This document shows, piece after piece, positions 1-6,735 of a DNA stretch of 36,074 nucleotides. Within the stretch, counting starts at the first letter, position 1. Each line of letters starts with the position of its first letter. The DNA is taken from assembly GCF_008015755.1 (NCBI RefSeq), contig NZ_SSGF01000013.1, forward strand, positions 1-36,074, in the 5' to 3' direction. This stretch comes from Methylophilus sp. (GTDB lineage: Bacteria; Pseudomonadota; Gammaproteobacteria; Burkholderiales; Methylophilaceae). Both the position numbers and the translations under genes were made by a program. The notes beneath the pieces were generated by a model, which did not search any database, was not told the origin of the DNA, and saw only the letters and a list, made by a program, of their open reading frames with translations.

Positions 1-13
1 ACAAGAAACAGAT

Positions 14-89
14 GGGGTGTTAGCTCAGCTGGTAGAGCAGCGGACTTTTAATCCGTTTGTCGTGGGTTCGATCCCCGCACACCCTACCA
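14..89 (+). tRNA. tRNA-Lys (anticodon TTT)
   Basis: Cloverleaf read by eye: a 7-bp acceptor stem (GGGGTGT with ACACCCT, first pair G-T wobble), D-arm TAGCTCAGCTGGTAGAGCA, anticodon stem GCGGA/TCCGT around loop CTTTTAA giving anticodon TTT, T-arm GTGGG-TTCGATC-CCCGC, discriminator A and an encoded CCA. It decodes AAA/AAG lysine codons. A terminator follows within 12 bp, so it is the last or only gene of its transcript; what lies upstream is outside the window. Confidence 0.97.
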
Positions 90-100
90 AAATACAAAAG

Positions 101-128
101 ACGGCTCGCAGAAATGTGGGCCGTTTTT
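101..128 (+). terminator. Rho-independent terminator after tRNA-Lys
   Basis: A 7-bp stem ACGGCTC / GGGCCGT (one T-G wobble) with a 10-nt loop is followed directly by five Ts. It sits 11 bp past the CCA end of tRNA-Lys. Confidence 0.8.
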
Positions 129-297
129 CATTTCTAAAAGCTGAACGACATTTCAGAGTTCAGTTACCCAGCATTTCGTATTTGTTGCGGTTTTTCAGTT
201 AGCCGCTCCCAAAACGCCCCCCCCCCTGAATTGCCACTAATTTACTAGACACCTTTAAGCCTGAATAATGGCAAAAAAGAAAGGTAAAGTAGGTAAT

Positions 298-693
298 TTA
301 TTTATTCACGATTGTTTTGCCAATGGGCGCAAGCGCGAGGCCTGCGAGTTTGAGATGTTGAATGCTAAACGGGATGCCGATAATGGTGACGAAGCAGGCG
401 AGGGCGGAAACAAGATGGCCGATGGCTAACCATGCTCCGGCAAAGATGAACCAAATGATGTTTCCGATGAGCCCGAGAAAACCGGTGCCAATATCATCTT
501 TTTGCGTTAACGCTTTGCGGCTGATTGCTTCGCGACCAAATGGTAGAAAGGTGAATTGACCAATGACAAAACAGGCTTTTGCCCATGGGATGCCGATGAT
601 GGTGATGAAGGCTAATATACCGAAAAACCACCAGGCCAGGCCCATTAAAAAGCCGCCAAATATAAACCAAAGCATATTTCCAATTGCACGCAT
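298..693 (-). CDS. yccF: YccF family inner-membrane protein
   Basis: This 131-aa, very hydrophobic protein matches the YccF domain family (small inner-membrane proteins of unknown role). Two similar halves are visible, each with a GN-(M/I)-(L/I)-WFIF start (about residues 5-12 and 77-84) and an ITIIGIP or VTIIGIP end (about 31-37 and 103-109), so it looks like an internal duplication with about four membrane segments. The start ATG at 693 has an AAGGA ribosome site about ten bases upstream. It is divergent from the ECF sigma gene, and the 249-bp gap must hold both promoters. Family assignment is firm; function is unknown. Confidence 0.9.
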   Translation of the reverse strand: MRAIGNMLWFIFGGFLMGLAWWFFGILAFITIIGIPWAKACFVIGQFTFLPFGREAISRKALTQKDDIGTGFLGLIGNIIWFIFAGAWLAIGHLVSALACFVTIIGIPFSIQHLKLAGLALAPIGKTIVNK

Positions 694-942
694 GCTGACT
701 ATTCCTTGTTGTTTGAATACTATTGTTTAACAGTGTCCTTTAACTTAGTCTAGCTGCTTGTAAAACATAAGTCTAATGTCTGCATCACGACTAAATTAAG
801 TAGACAATGATCTGTTTCGCAGATGTCATCGTGTTTATATTTGGTGAGGTCTGCATCTAGTAGATGAAATTGACCGTATGTAGCGTTAGACGCAATCAAA
901 ATGACAATATTAATCTTAAAAGAAAAGTTGGAATGAGTTGTG

Positions 943-1488
943 ATGGATGACATCGAGGATTTGATTGCTCGAATCATAGATAGGGATGAGGGGGCTTTTA
1001 ACACGTTGTATGAAGCTACTTTTAGCAAGGTCTATAGTTTGGCTTTAAAGATTACCAAAGACTCAAGTACTGCCGAGGAGGTGGTGGAAGATACTTATTA
1101 CCAGATATGGCAGGAAATTTATCGTTACGATTTTAATAAGTGTCCTTTGTATAACTGGATACTGATTATTTGCCGCTCGCGGGCGATCGATGCAGTGAGA
1201 AAGCTTCATGCGATCCCTGAGATGGTGGTTAATGATGATTGGGCGATAGAGTCCACGGATTTGTCTACGGATGATCGATTGCAGGGTAAGCAACTGTCGC
1301 TGGCGGTGATAAAGGCGTTATCAGAAATTAAGCCGTTGCAGCGGCAAGTTTTGCACCATGTTTTTTATTATGGATTATCGCATCAAGAAATATCTGACGT
1401 CATGAACATGCCGCTAGGCTCGGTGAAATCAACGATTAATCGAGCGCAAAAATTATTAAGAGAGAAACTCAAAGGTGAACAGTTTTGA
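943..1488 (+). CDS. ECF-family RNA polymerase sigma factor
   Basis: A 181-aa sigma-70 family protein of the extracytoplasmic-function group. Region 2 spans about residues 7-80 (AFNTLYEATFSKVYSLALKI, then EEVVEDTYYQIWQ and the ICRSRAIDAVRK segment) and region 4 about 118-176, with the helix-turn-helix GLSHQEISDVMNMPLGSVKS. A GTG directly precedes the chosen ATG (943); either could start the protein. The stop overlaps the TTG start of the next gene by four bases, so the two are translationally coupled, typical of a sigma/anti-sigma pair. The partner has a ChrR-like cupin, pointing to an ECF11-like, oxidative-stress-type system, but the ECF subgroup cannot be fixed by eye. Confidence 0.93.
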   Translation: MDDIEDLIARIIDRDEGAFNTLYEATFSKVYSLALKITKDSSTAEEVVEDTYYQIWQEIYRYDFNKCPLYNWILIICRSRAIDAVRKLHAIPEMVVNDDWAIESTDLSTDDRLQGKQLSLAVIKALSEIKPLQRQVLHHVFYYGLSHQEISDVMNMPLGSVKSTINRAQKLLREKLKGEQF

Positions 1489-1934
1489 ATAAAGAGATGA
1501 CAACCAACAAACCTGAATCTTTAGATTTTGATTTGTTTATTGAGCTGTTTGAGGCGACGCCTGATCTGCAGCCTACTGACGCTGTCAAAAATAAAATCAA
1601 GACCACATTGATGCATCGCGTTGCACAAAGTCGTGATGCACAATTTTTTGTATTTGCCGAGCAGGGGCAGTGGAAATCCCTTAACCAGGGGATTCAGATC
1701 AAAATCTTGAAAAGTGACTCTCAGGCGAAATCTTTTTTGCTCAAGCTGGAACAAAACACCATTATTCCTTATCACGACCATCACAAGAATGAAGAAACTT
1801 TTGTGATTGATGGCGAGGTGTGGCTGGATGGGATTCATTGTAAAAATGGCGATTATCATTTTGCGGGGGCGGGCACGTTTCATAAAGAAATCCGCACAGA
1901 GGCTGGTTGTACGCTGTTGATCAAAACCTATTGA
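1485..1934 (+). CDS. ChrR-like cupin protein, probable anti-sigma factor
   Basis: A 149-aa protein with a ChrR-type cupin fold over about residues 55-149. Metal-ligand candidates are H97, H99 and E103 in HDHHKNE and H133 in GTFHKE, the set expected for zinc binding in this cupin family. The N-terminal 50 residues hold helices (PTDAVKNKIKTTLMHRVAQ) like the last anti-sigma helix, but no HxxxCxxC zinc motif as in classical ChrR, so it is shorter than ChrR (about 210 aa). The start chosen is TTG 1485, because AAGGTG lies seven bases upstream; ATG 1497 is the alternative. It overlaps the sigma stop codon. A role as cognate anti-sigma factor is inferred from coupling and domain. Confidence 0.8.
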   Translation: MNKEMTTNKPESLDFDLFIELFEATPDLQPTDAVKNKIKTTLMHRVAQSRDAQFFVFAEQGQWKSLNQGIQIKILKSDSQAKSFLLKLEQNTIIPYHDHHKNEETFVIDGEVWLDGIHCKNGDYHFAGAGTFHKEIRTEAGCTLLIKTY

Positions 1935-1954
1935 TCCATCCGTTGCTAACTACC

Positions 1955-3061
1955 ATGAATGTTATTTATGTTGTGTTGATTATGATCGCCTCTAGCCTGT
2001 TGTCCGCATCGGCATGCTTTGCCACGCCCGATTTTAAAGCGCCGCTGTGGCAAGTGGGCGGGCACCTGCAAACGATTGTTCCGTCACTGTTTCCGCAAGT
2101 GGCCAAGCAAGCGTATGTGCGTGAGCGCTGGGAGCTGGCCGATGGCGATTTTGTCGATGTCGATTGGACCGAGCCGCCTGTGCCGGTGGATAACGCGCAA
2201 CATAAACCGGTATTGGTACTGTTTCACGGCCTGGAGGGCAGCTCTCAGAGTCATTATGCGCGGGTGATGATGTCTGCCGCCAAGCAGCGTGGCTGGCTAG
2301 GTGTGGTGGTGCATTTTCGGGGATGTTCAGGTGAGCCAAATCGGCTGCCGCGTGTCTACTATGCTGGCGATGCGGCAGAGATCAATACGTTTATTTCAAT
2401 CATTCATCAAAAGCTGCCGGACCATCCGATATATGCGTCAGGCGTGTCACTGGGCGGCAATGCGCTGCTGAAGTGGCTGGGGCAATATCCTGAAGAGGCG
2501 CGGCGCCTGGTGAAAGCGGCGGTGGCCATCTCGGCCCCTATCGCTTTGAAAGAAACGGCACACAGCCTCGACCAGGGCGTGAATTATTGGTTATACAGCA
2601 AACACTTTGTGGCCTCGATGAAGCCTAAAGCCTTGCAAATGGCGGCGCGGTTTCCCGATTATTTGGATGCAAAGCGTATTCAGGAGGTCAGCACGGTGCA
2701 AGAGATGGATGATGCAGTAACCTCAGTGTTGTTCGGCGCAAAAAATGCCGACGATTACTATGACATCAATGCGTCTAAACCATGGTTGTCGGCGATTCAA
2801 ACCCAGACCCTCATTTTAAACGCTAAAAATGATCCATTCGTGCCTTTTGCAACCTTGCCCTCCGCGTCAGAGGTGTCAGCCACGGTGCATCTTGATTATC
2901 AGGCCGAGGGCGGGCATGCCGGGTTTTATGGCCATAGCGATCAGGCGTCGCCATGGTTAGCGGCGCGCATTTTCCAATTTTTTGAGACCGTCCAGCCTGA
3001 GCAGCTCGATGCGGTTGTCGCGCCGCTCATGTATTACCATCCTGCGTCAATTTATCAATAA
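1955..3061 (+). CDS. YheT-type alpha/beta hydrolase with an N-terminal hydrophobic extension
   Basis: A 368-aa alpha/beta hydrolase of the YheT (UPF0017) family. The family-typical GGHLQTI segment is at about residues 35-41, the oxyanion stretch LFHGLEGS at 89-96, HFRGCSGEPN at 120-129 and the nucleophile elbow GVSLGGN with Ser165; the acid is probably in NAKNDPF and the histidine in GGHAGF. Substrate unknown; the family contains carboxylesterases. The first 23 residues (MNVIYVVLIMIASSLLSASA then CFA) resemble a signal peptide, unlike the usual cytoplasmic members. No clear ribosome site marks any start, so ATG 1984 or an earlier TTG at 1907 remain possible. It follows the anti-sigma candidate by 20 bp and probably shares its operon. 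Confidence 0.88.
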   Translation: MNVIYVVLIMIASSLLSASACFATPDFKAPLWQVGGHLQTIVPSLFPQVAKQAYVRERWELADGDFVDVDWTEPPVPVDNAQHKPVLVLFHGLEGSSQSHYARVMMSAAKQRGWLGVVVHFRGCSGEPNRLPRVYYAGDAAEINTFISIIHQKLPDHPIYASGVSLGGNALLKWLGQYPEEARRLVKAAVAISAPIALKETAHSLDQGVNYWLYSKHFVASMKPKALQMAARFPDYLDAKRIQEVSTVQEMDDAVTSVLFGAKNADDYYDINASKPWLSAIQTQTLILNAKNDPFVPFATLPSASEVSATVHLDYQAEGGHAGFYGHSDQASPWLAARIFQFFETVQPEQLDAVVAPLMYYHPASIYQ

Positions 3062-3073
3062 GCGCTCTGCCAG

Positions 3074-3095
3074 ATGGCTTCTGGCCATTTTTTTT
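3074..3095 (+). terminator. Rho-independent terminator after the hydrolase
   Basis: Stem ATGGC / GCCAT with a 5-nt loop is followed by a run of eight Ts, 13 bp past the hydrolase stop. It closes the sigma/anti-sigma/hydrolase operon. Confidence 0.7.
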
Positions 3096-3510
3096 GCGCT
3101 GATTTTCAGGCAAGTCTTCAAAAAGTTTCACCTCCTACCGTCGGCCAATGTCACGTATTTGCCGCGCGCGTAAAAAAAAGCCTCTTTAACTGCATCCAAT
3201 TTCAAACCCATGACGTATATGTTATGAGAGCAATTTATTGCGCTCAGCAAAACCACAAAATACGCGCCAATCTATGTGCCATCACGGCCATTAGTTAAGG
3301 CGATAATCAATGCAGGAATAAATATTTGTTTATTCAATGCAAGCGAGCAATAAACCGTTGAGAGCTGTCTTAAAACGGATGATTTGTGGTCGACGACAGG
3401 GAACGTTGATTGTGCAGCGGGACATTGCTGACGATGAGCGTGCGTCTAAATCACAATGTGTTTGATGTCATTTTTAATAATTAAATTGTTATTTTGAAGA
3501 GAGGTTTAAC
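3096..3510. other. Intergenic region upstream of the DUF4394 PEP-CTERM gene
   Basis: I find no convincing gene here. A short open frame at 3074-3298 starts within the terminator, has no ribosome site and no recognisable domain. The stretch contains a dyad flanked by direct repeats (3307-3341, listed separately) and an AT-rich segment just before the next start, where a GAGAGG ribosome site (about 3499-3504) precedes ATG 3511. I could not identify a confident -35/-10 pair or a sigma-54 (-24/-12) element. Confidence 0.5.
3307..3341. repeat. Direct repeats TCAATGCA flanking a dyad
   Basis: TCAATGCA occurs at 3307-3314 and 3334-3341. Between them lies the perfect dyad GAATAAA (3316-3322) / TTTATTC (3329-3335) around a 6-nt centre. 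The arrangement resembles a regulator binding site; no T-run follows, so it is not a terminator. The target and the protein are unknown. Confidence 0.4.
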
Positions 3511-4398
3511 ATGAAGAAGCGTTTTTTTTATAGCACGGTCTTAGGTGCCAGTCTGTTGGCAGGAGCTGCTCAGGTCAATGCGGATACCTTGTACGGATTC
3601 AACAGTAGCAAGATTGCTGTGATCGACTCGTTGAATCTGGGTGCGGTTTCTTATCTCGATATTTCAGGCTTGTCTGCTGGTGAACGCTTACTTGGCGTTG
3701 ATCTTAGACCGACGGATGGTTTGGTCTATGGTCTAACCAGCCAGAACAGGCTGTATACCCTGGACACCACGACGGGTGCAGCGACGTTCAAGAGCACGCT
3801 TAGCGGTGCTTCTGTCGCAGGACAGTCTATTGGCATTGATTTTAATCCGGTAGCAGATTTTGCTGGTGCTTCATCGCTGCGTGTCATTACAGGCACAGGC
3901 AATAACTATGCGATTAACGCGAATACAGGCGCGGTGGGCAATGTCGCTGGTGCCAATATCGGCAGTGGCTATACTGCGGTTTCCTACATTAATTCGATTC
4001 CAGGCACGGCGCCAACCAGCACGGGCTTGTATTACGTCAACACCAACAGCGATTCGCTGCATTTTTTGGGAACCGGATTTAACAATCCCGCTGGCGCAGG
4101 TGGCATCCAGTTGGTTGGCTCACTGGGGGTGAATGCGCTCTCTGCCGGTGGCTTTGATGTGTTAGGTAACGGTCATGCCTATGCTTTATTTAATCTGGAC
4201 GATGGCACCCTGGATTCACAGTTATTTTCGATTAATCTGGCGACAGGCACTGCGACCTATCTCACGACGCTCAACGGTACCTTTAACGGTTTGACTGGCG
4301 TCGCGGCCGTGCCGGAACCTTCAAGCTATGCACTGGTGCTGGTTGGTTTGGGTCTGATGGCTGGTGCGGCAAGACGTCAGTCTCGTCAACGTCAATAA
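3511..4398 (+). CDS. DUF4394-type PEP-CTERM exported protein
   Basis: A 295-aa exported protein. The signal peptide covers residues 1-24, with cleavage expected after QVNA. The body matches the DUF4394 family (beta-propeller-like repeats of unknown function): GERLLGVDLRPTDGLVYGL and similar stretches near residue 60, then repeated LYTLDTTTG/AINANTG/SINLATG turns. The C-terminus is a full PEP-CTERM sorting signal: VPEPSSYA at about 267, a hydrophobic helix, then a basic tail with RRQSRQRQ. Such proteins are processed by an exosortase (XrtA/EpsH type) and linked to exopolysaccharide; no exosortase is in the window. A GAGAGG ribosome site supports the ATG. It appears monocistronic, ending in a terminator. 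Confidence 0.88.
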   Translation: MKKRFFYSTVLGASLLAGAAQVNADTLYGFNSSKIAVIDSLNLGAVSYLDISGLSAGERLLGVDLRPTDGLVYGLTSQNRLYTLDTTTGAATFKSTLSGASVAGQSIGIDFNPVADFAGASSLRVITGTGNNYAINANTGAVGNVAGANIGSGYTAVSYINSIPGTAPTSTGLYYVNTNSDSLHFLGTGFNNPAGAGGIQLVGSLGVNALSAGGFDVLGNGHAYALFNLDDGTLDSQLFSINLATGTATYLTTLNGTFNGLTGVAAVPEPSSYALVLVGLGLMAGAARRQSRQRQ

Positions 4399-4428
4399 GT
4401 AACTACTCAATCGTCATGCCTTAGTGAC

Positions 4429-4459
4429 AGGCCGGTGTTTCTCAACATCGGCCTTTTTT
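4429..4459 (+). terminator. Rho-independent terminator
   Basis: Nine-bp stem AGGCCGGTG / CATCGGCCT (one G-T wobble) with an 8-nt loop, followed by six Ts, 30 bp past the DUF4394 gene. Confidence 0.88.
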
Positions 4460-4506
4460 CATGACTGTGAGGCGGGTGAATCGCGCAGCATTTTTATGAT
4501 AAGCGG

Positions 4507-4536
4507 TTGACCCAAACAGACTAACGACAAGATAGT
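4507..4536 (+). promoter_or_regulatory. Possible promoter of the 4630 PEP-CTERM gene
   Basis: TTGACC (4507-4512) and GATAGT (4531-4536) are 18 bp apart, giving a plausible sigma-70 promoter with a leader of about 85 nt. The -10 is imperfect and the region is AT-rich, so the call is tentative. Confidence 0.35.
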
Positions 4537-4629
4537 AGTTTTACACTAAAATAATTGTTGTATGAATAATTGATGATTTATAAGACGTTGTAGACGCGGT
4601 AATTATTTAATATTAATTAGGGGATAACG

Positions 4630-5271
4630 ATGAAAAAACTAGCTTTGGTTTTAGCAATGGGCTTGGCTTCTGTCAATGCTTACGCTGTTGATATTGTTGG
4701 CTTGAACAATACTGGGGCGGGCTTGACAGCGCCTGCACAAGACACTAACTACACAGTAACAACCCCAAGTTCTACGGTGGATTACGGCTATGTGACCACA
4801 AACGGGACCTTTCCACTGTCAGGTGCCTGGTTGGCAAATGACGCAACCTCCTCATGGTTAACACCAACGGCTAACCAAAGTGACTCACTGGACCCAGTCG
4901 TTGATGGTATTTACACCTGGACAACCACCTTTAACCTGACAGGTTATGATGCTTCAACTGCTAGCTTTACTGGACGCTTTGCGGCTGATAACTCTGCAAT
5001 TGCTTACCTGAATGGTCAACAGATCGGCACCTCAACTGGTTTCTCATCATGGAGCTCATTCTCAGCCACAGCCAGTAGCTTTGTTGCCGGGGTAAACACT
5101 TTGTCGTTTGTACTGACTAATGAAGCATTAGGTAGTGGCAACCCAACCGGTTTGCGCGTTGAGTTTTTGAGCTCAAATGTCGCCGCTGTCCCAGAAGCTG
5201 ACACCTATGCTTTGATGCTGGCTGGTTTTGGCTTGATGGGCTTAGTGGTACGTCGCAAAAACGCCGCTTAA
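4630..5271 (+). CDS. PEP-CTERM exported protein with a PEA-type sorting signal
   Basis: A 213-aa small exported protein. The signal peptide is residues 1-19 (cleavage near NAYA). The mature part is rich in Ser, Thr, Asn and Gly with no Cys; TTFNLTGYD...ASFTGRFAADN...AYLNGQQIG suggests a beta-sandwich resembling domains in other PEP-CTERM proteins. The sorting signal is VPEADTYALMLAGFGLMGL followed by VVRRK: the third position of the PEP motif is Ala instead of Pro, a variant I associate with betaproteobacterial members but cannot verify here. A TTAGGGG ribosome site lies just before ATG 4630. Specific function unknown; surface or matrix role inferred from sorting. Confidence 0.85.
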   Translation: MKKLALVLAMGLASVNAYAVDIVGLNNTGAGLTAPAQDTNYTVTTPSSTVDYGYVTTNGTFPLSGAWLANDATSSWLTPTANQSDSLDPVVDGIYTWTTTFNLTGYDASTASFTGRFAADNSAIAYLNGQQIGTSTGFSSWSSFSATASSFVAGVNTLSFVLTNEALGSGNPTGLRVEFLSSNVAAVPEADTYALMLAGFGLMGLVVRRKNAA

Positions 5272-5294
5272 GCATTCAGTTGGCCTACTCAAAA

Positions 5295-5322
5295 AGTCAC
5301 GCGATCAGGCGTGGCTTTTTTT
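5295..5322 (+). terminator. Rho-independent terminator
   Basis: Stem AGTCACGC / GCGTGGCT (one T-G wobble) with a 6-nt loop and a seven-T run, 23 bp past the stop of the 4630 gene. Confidence 0.85.
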
Positions 5323-5405
5323 ATTGCTTGGCTGAAGTTGTGACACAGGGCGATGTTTTCATAAACGATCATTGGCTTGTTTAGCTGGATGATCTGCAGG
5401 TCATT

Positions 5406-5444
5406 GATAATAAGACTCATGGCGACGCCTTGAGTCTTATTATC
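5406..5444. repeat. Perfect 14-bp inverted repeat
   Basis: GATAATAAGACTCA (5406-5419) is repeated in perfect inversion as TGAGTCTTATTATC (5431-5444) around 11 bases (TGGCGACGCCT). There is no U-run, and the preceding gene already has a terminator 84 bp upstream. It lies 67 bp before the TauE start, so it could be an operator, a leader hairpin or the remnant of a small mobile element. Confidence 0.75.
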
Positions 5445-5511
5445 GGGCTAAGGTAAACTGTGCAGCTTGCATTGCGTTGCTTTGATTAACCGGCTGCCCA
5501 GGCTTTCACTC

Positions 5512-6546
5512 ATGATGTATGTCACTATTTTTTTGGTCGCTTTTATTGCGTTTGCGTTAAGCATGGTCTGCGGCGGTGGCGCCGGATTGTTGCTGATTCC
5601 TGTCCTTGGCTATGTGTTGCCGGCTGCACAAGTGCCTGCGGCGCTTTCTGTCGGTACGTCCATCAGTGCTATCACCAAGTTGTATTTGTTTTTCCGGCAG
5701 ATCAACTGGCATATGGTGAAACATTTTTTGCCTGCGGCCCTGCTTGGCGTCTTGATCGGTGCCTGGTTGTTAAGTTACCTGGCGCCGGTGTATATCGAGT
5801 TGTGCATGGCATTGTTTCTCGTTTGTAATTTGCCCTCTGTGTTTAAAAAACCATCAACAGTCAATGCGTCTCAACGCCGCTATTCCACGCATTTTTTAAC
5901 CTTTATTGGCTTGTTGGCGGGGTTTATTTCTGCGTTAACCGGCGCGGTGGGGGTGTTGTTCAACGGTGTCTATCTGCGCTATGGCTTGACCAAGGAGGAG
6001 ATCGTCGCCACCCGGGCGGCGAATGAGATTTTTCTGCATCTGGTCAAACTGTGCTTATATGCCTGGTTTGGGTTGTTGACGCATGAGGCACTGTATGTCG
6101 GCTTATGGGTGGCGGTGGCTGCAGTGGCCGCGACTTATGTTATGAAGTACGTACTGCCCAAGATATCAATCCGTATTTTTAGCAAGGTGGGCTATGGCGC
6201 CATGGTGCTGTCAGGCCTTATTTTGTTGAATAGTGCCGTGATCAGAATCCAGGAGGCCCATGATCCTAATATCCATCTCGCCAGGGTGTCAAAAGGTTAC
6301 GATGCTACTTTTAATTGGGATGATTTAATCTACACCGTTGAGTTCAAGTATGGAGAAGGCTTTGAGTTCGAGAGAATCATTCCGTTTGCGCAGCTGGATG
6401 ATGCCCGGCAGGCCTATGTGCACGCAGAGGACATAGGTGCAGACAAAGTGGTGATTGAGAAGGTTTACTCGATGAAGAAGATCTCGTATGAGGCTTATTT
6501 TTATGACTCCCGCAACCAGCTCATTAAAAAGGTGAAGTTTCACTAG
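5512..6546 (+). CDS. TauE/SafE-family permease with a soluble C-terminal extension
   Basis: A 344-aa protein. Residues 1 to about 238 form the TauE/SafE (sulfite exporter-like) permease with about eight membrane segments, including the N-terminal family signature CGGGAGLLLIPVL and a second-half copy LTGAVGVLFNGVYLRYGLT. The substrate is unknown; family members export small anions such as sulfite or sulfoacetate. The last 100 residues (from about IQEAHDPNIH) are soluble, charged and beta-rich (YTVEFKYGEGFEFERIIPF, DKVVIEKVYSMKKISYEAYF) and are not part of the usual permease. I chose ATG 5512 (or the adjacent 5515) over the upstream TTG at 5467, because the membrane protein begins there and an AGG lies about ten bases upstream. 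Confidence 0.85.
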   Translation: MMYVTIFLVAFIAFALSMVCGGGAGLLLIPVLGYVLPAAQVPAALSVGTSISAITKLYLFFRQINWHMVKHFLPAALLGVLIGAWLLSYLAPVYIELCMALFLVCNLPSVFKKPSTVNASQRRYSTHFLTFIGLLAGFISALTGAVGVLFNGVYLRYGLTKEEIVATRAANEIFLHLVKLCLYAWFGLLTHEALYVGLWVAVAAVAATYVMKYVLPKISIRIFSKVGYGAMVLSGLILLNSAVIRIQEAHDPNIHLARVSKGYDATFNWDDLIYTVEFKYGEGFEFERIIPFAQLDDARQAYVHAEDIGADKVVIEKVYSMKKISYEAYFYDSRNQLIKKVKFH

Positions 6547-6735
6547 CAGCAGGCGCAAATTCCAATAGAGGCATGGGCTCGCGGTTTACAGGCAGGCAAT
6601 CGCCTGACACCATGTTGGGTCTGTTTTAAATGGCGACATCGTTTGCCGCGCACAATTTTTGAGGGTAGCTGAGTTACACTACACCTCATCCGCGGCATCC
6701 CATATTGTGCCGCACACTAATCGCAGAAGACCACG

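Noticed and set aside
750..1028. Minus-strand open frame overlapping the ECF gene start
   Set aside because: It overlaps the sigma gene's N-terminus and lacks a ribosome site or homology; it is the divergent promoter region.
3074..3298. Possible small gene of 74 codons after the hydrolase
   Set aside because: It begins inside the terminator hairpin, has no ribosome site and no recognisable features.
3400..3510. Sigma-54 (-24/-12) promoter for PEP-CTERM genes
   Set aside because: PEP-CTERM genes can be sigma-54 dependent, but I found no convincing GG-N10-GC element in any of the four upstream regions.
4602..4619. ATTATTTAATAT motif shared with 22682-22693 upstream of another PEP-CTERM gene
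   Set aside because: The two copies lie at very different distances from their start codons (10 and 66 bp or more) in AT-rich DNA, so chance is the simpler explanation.
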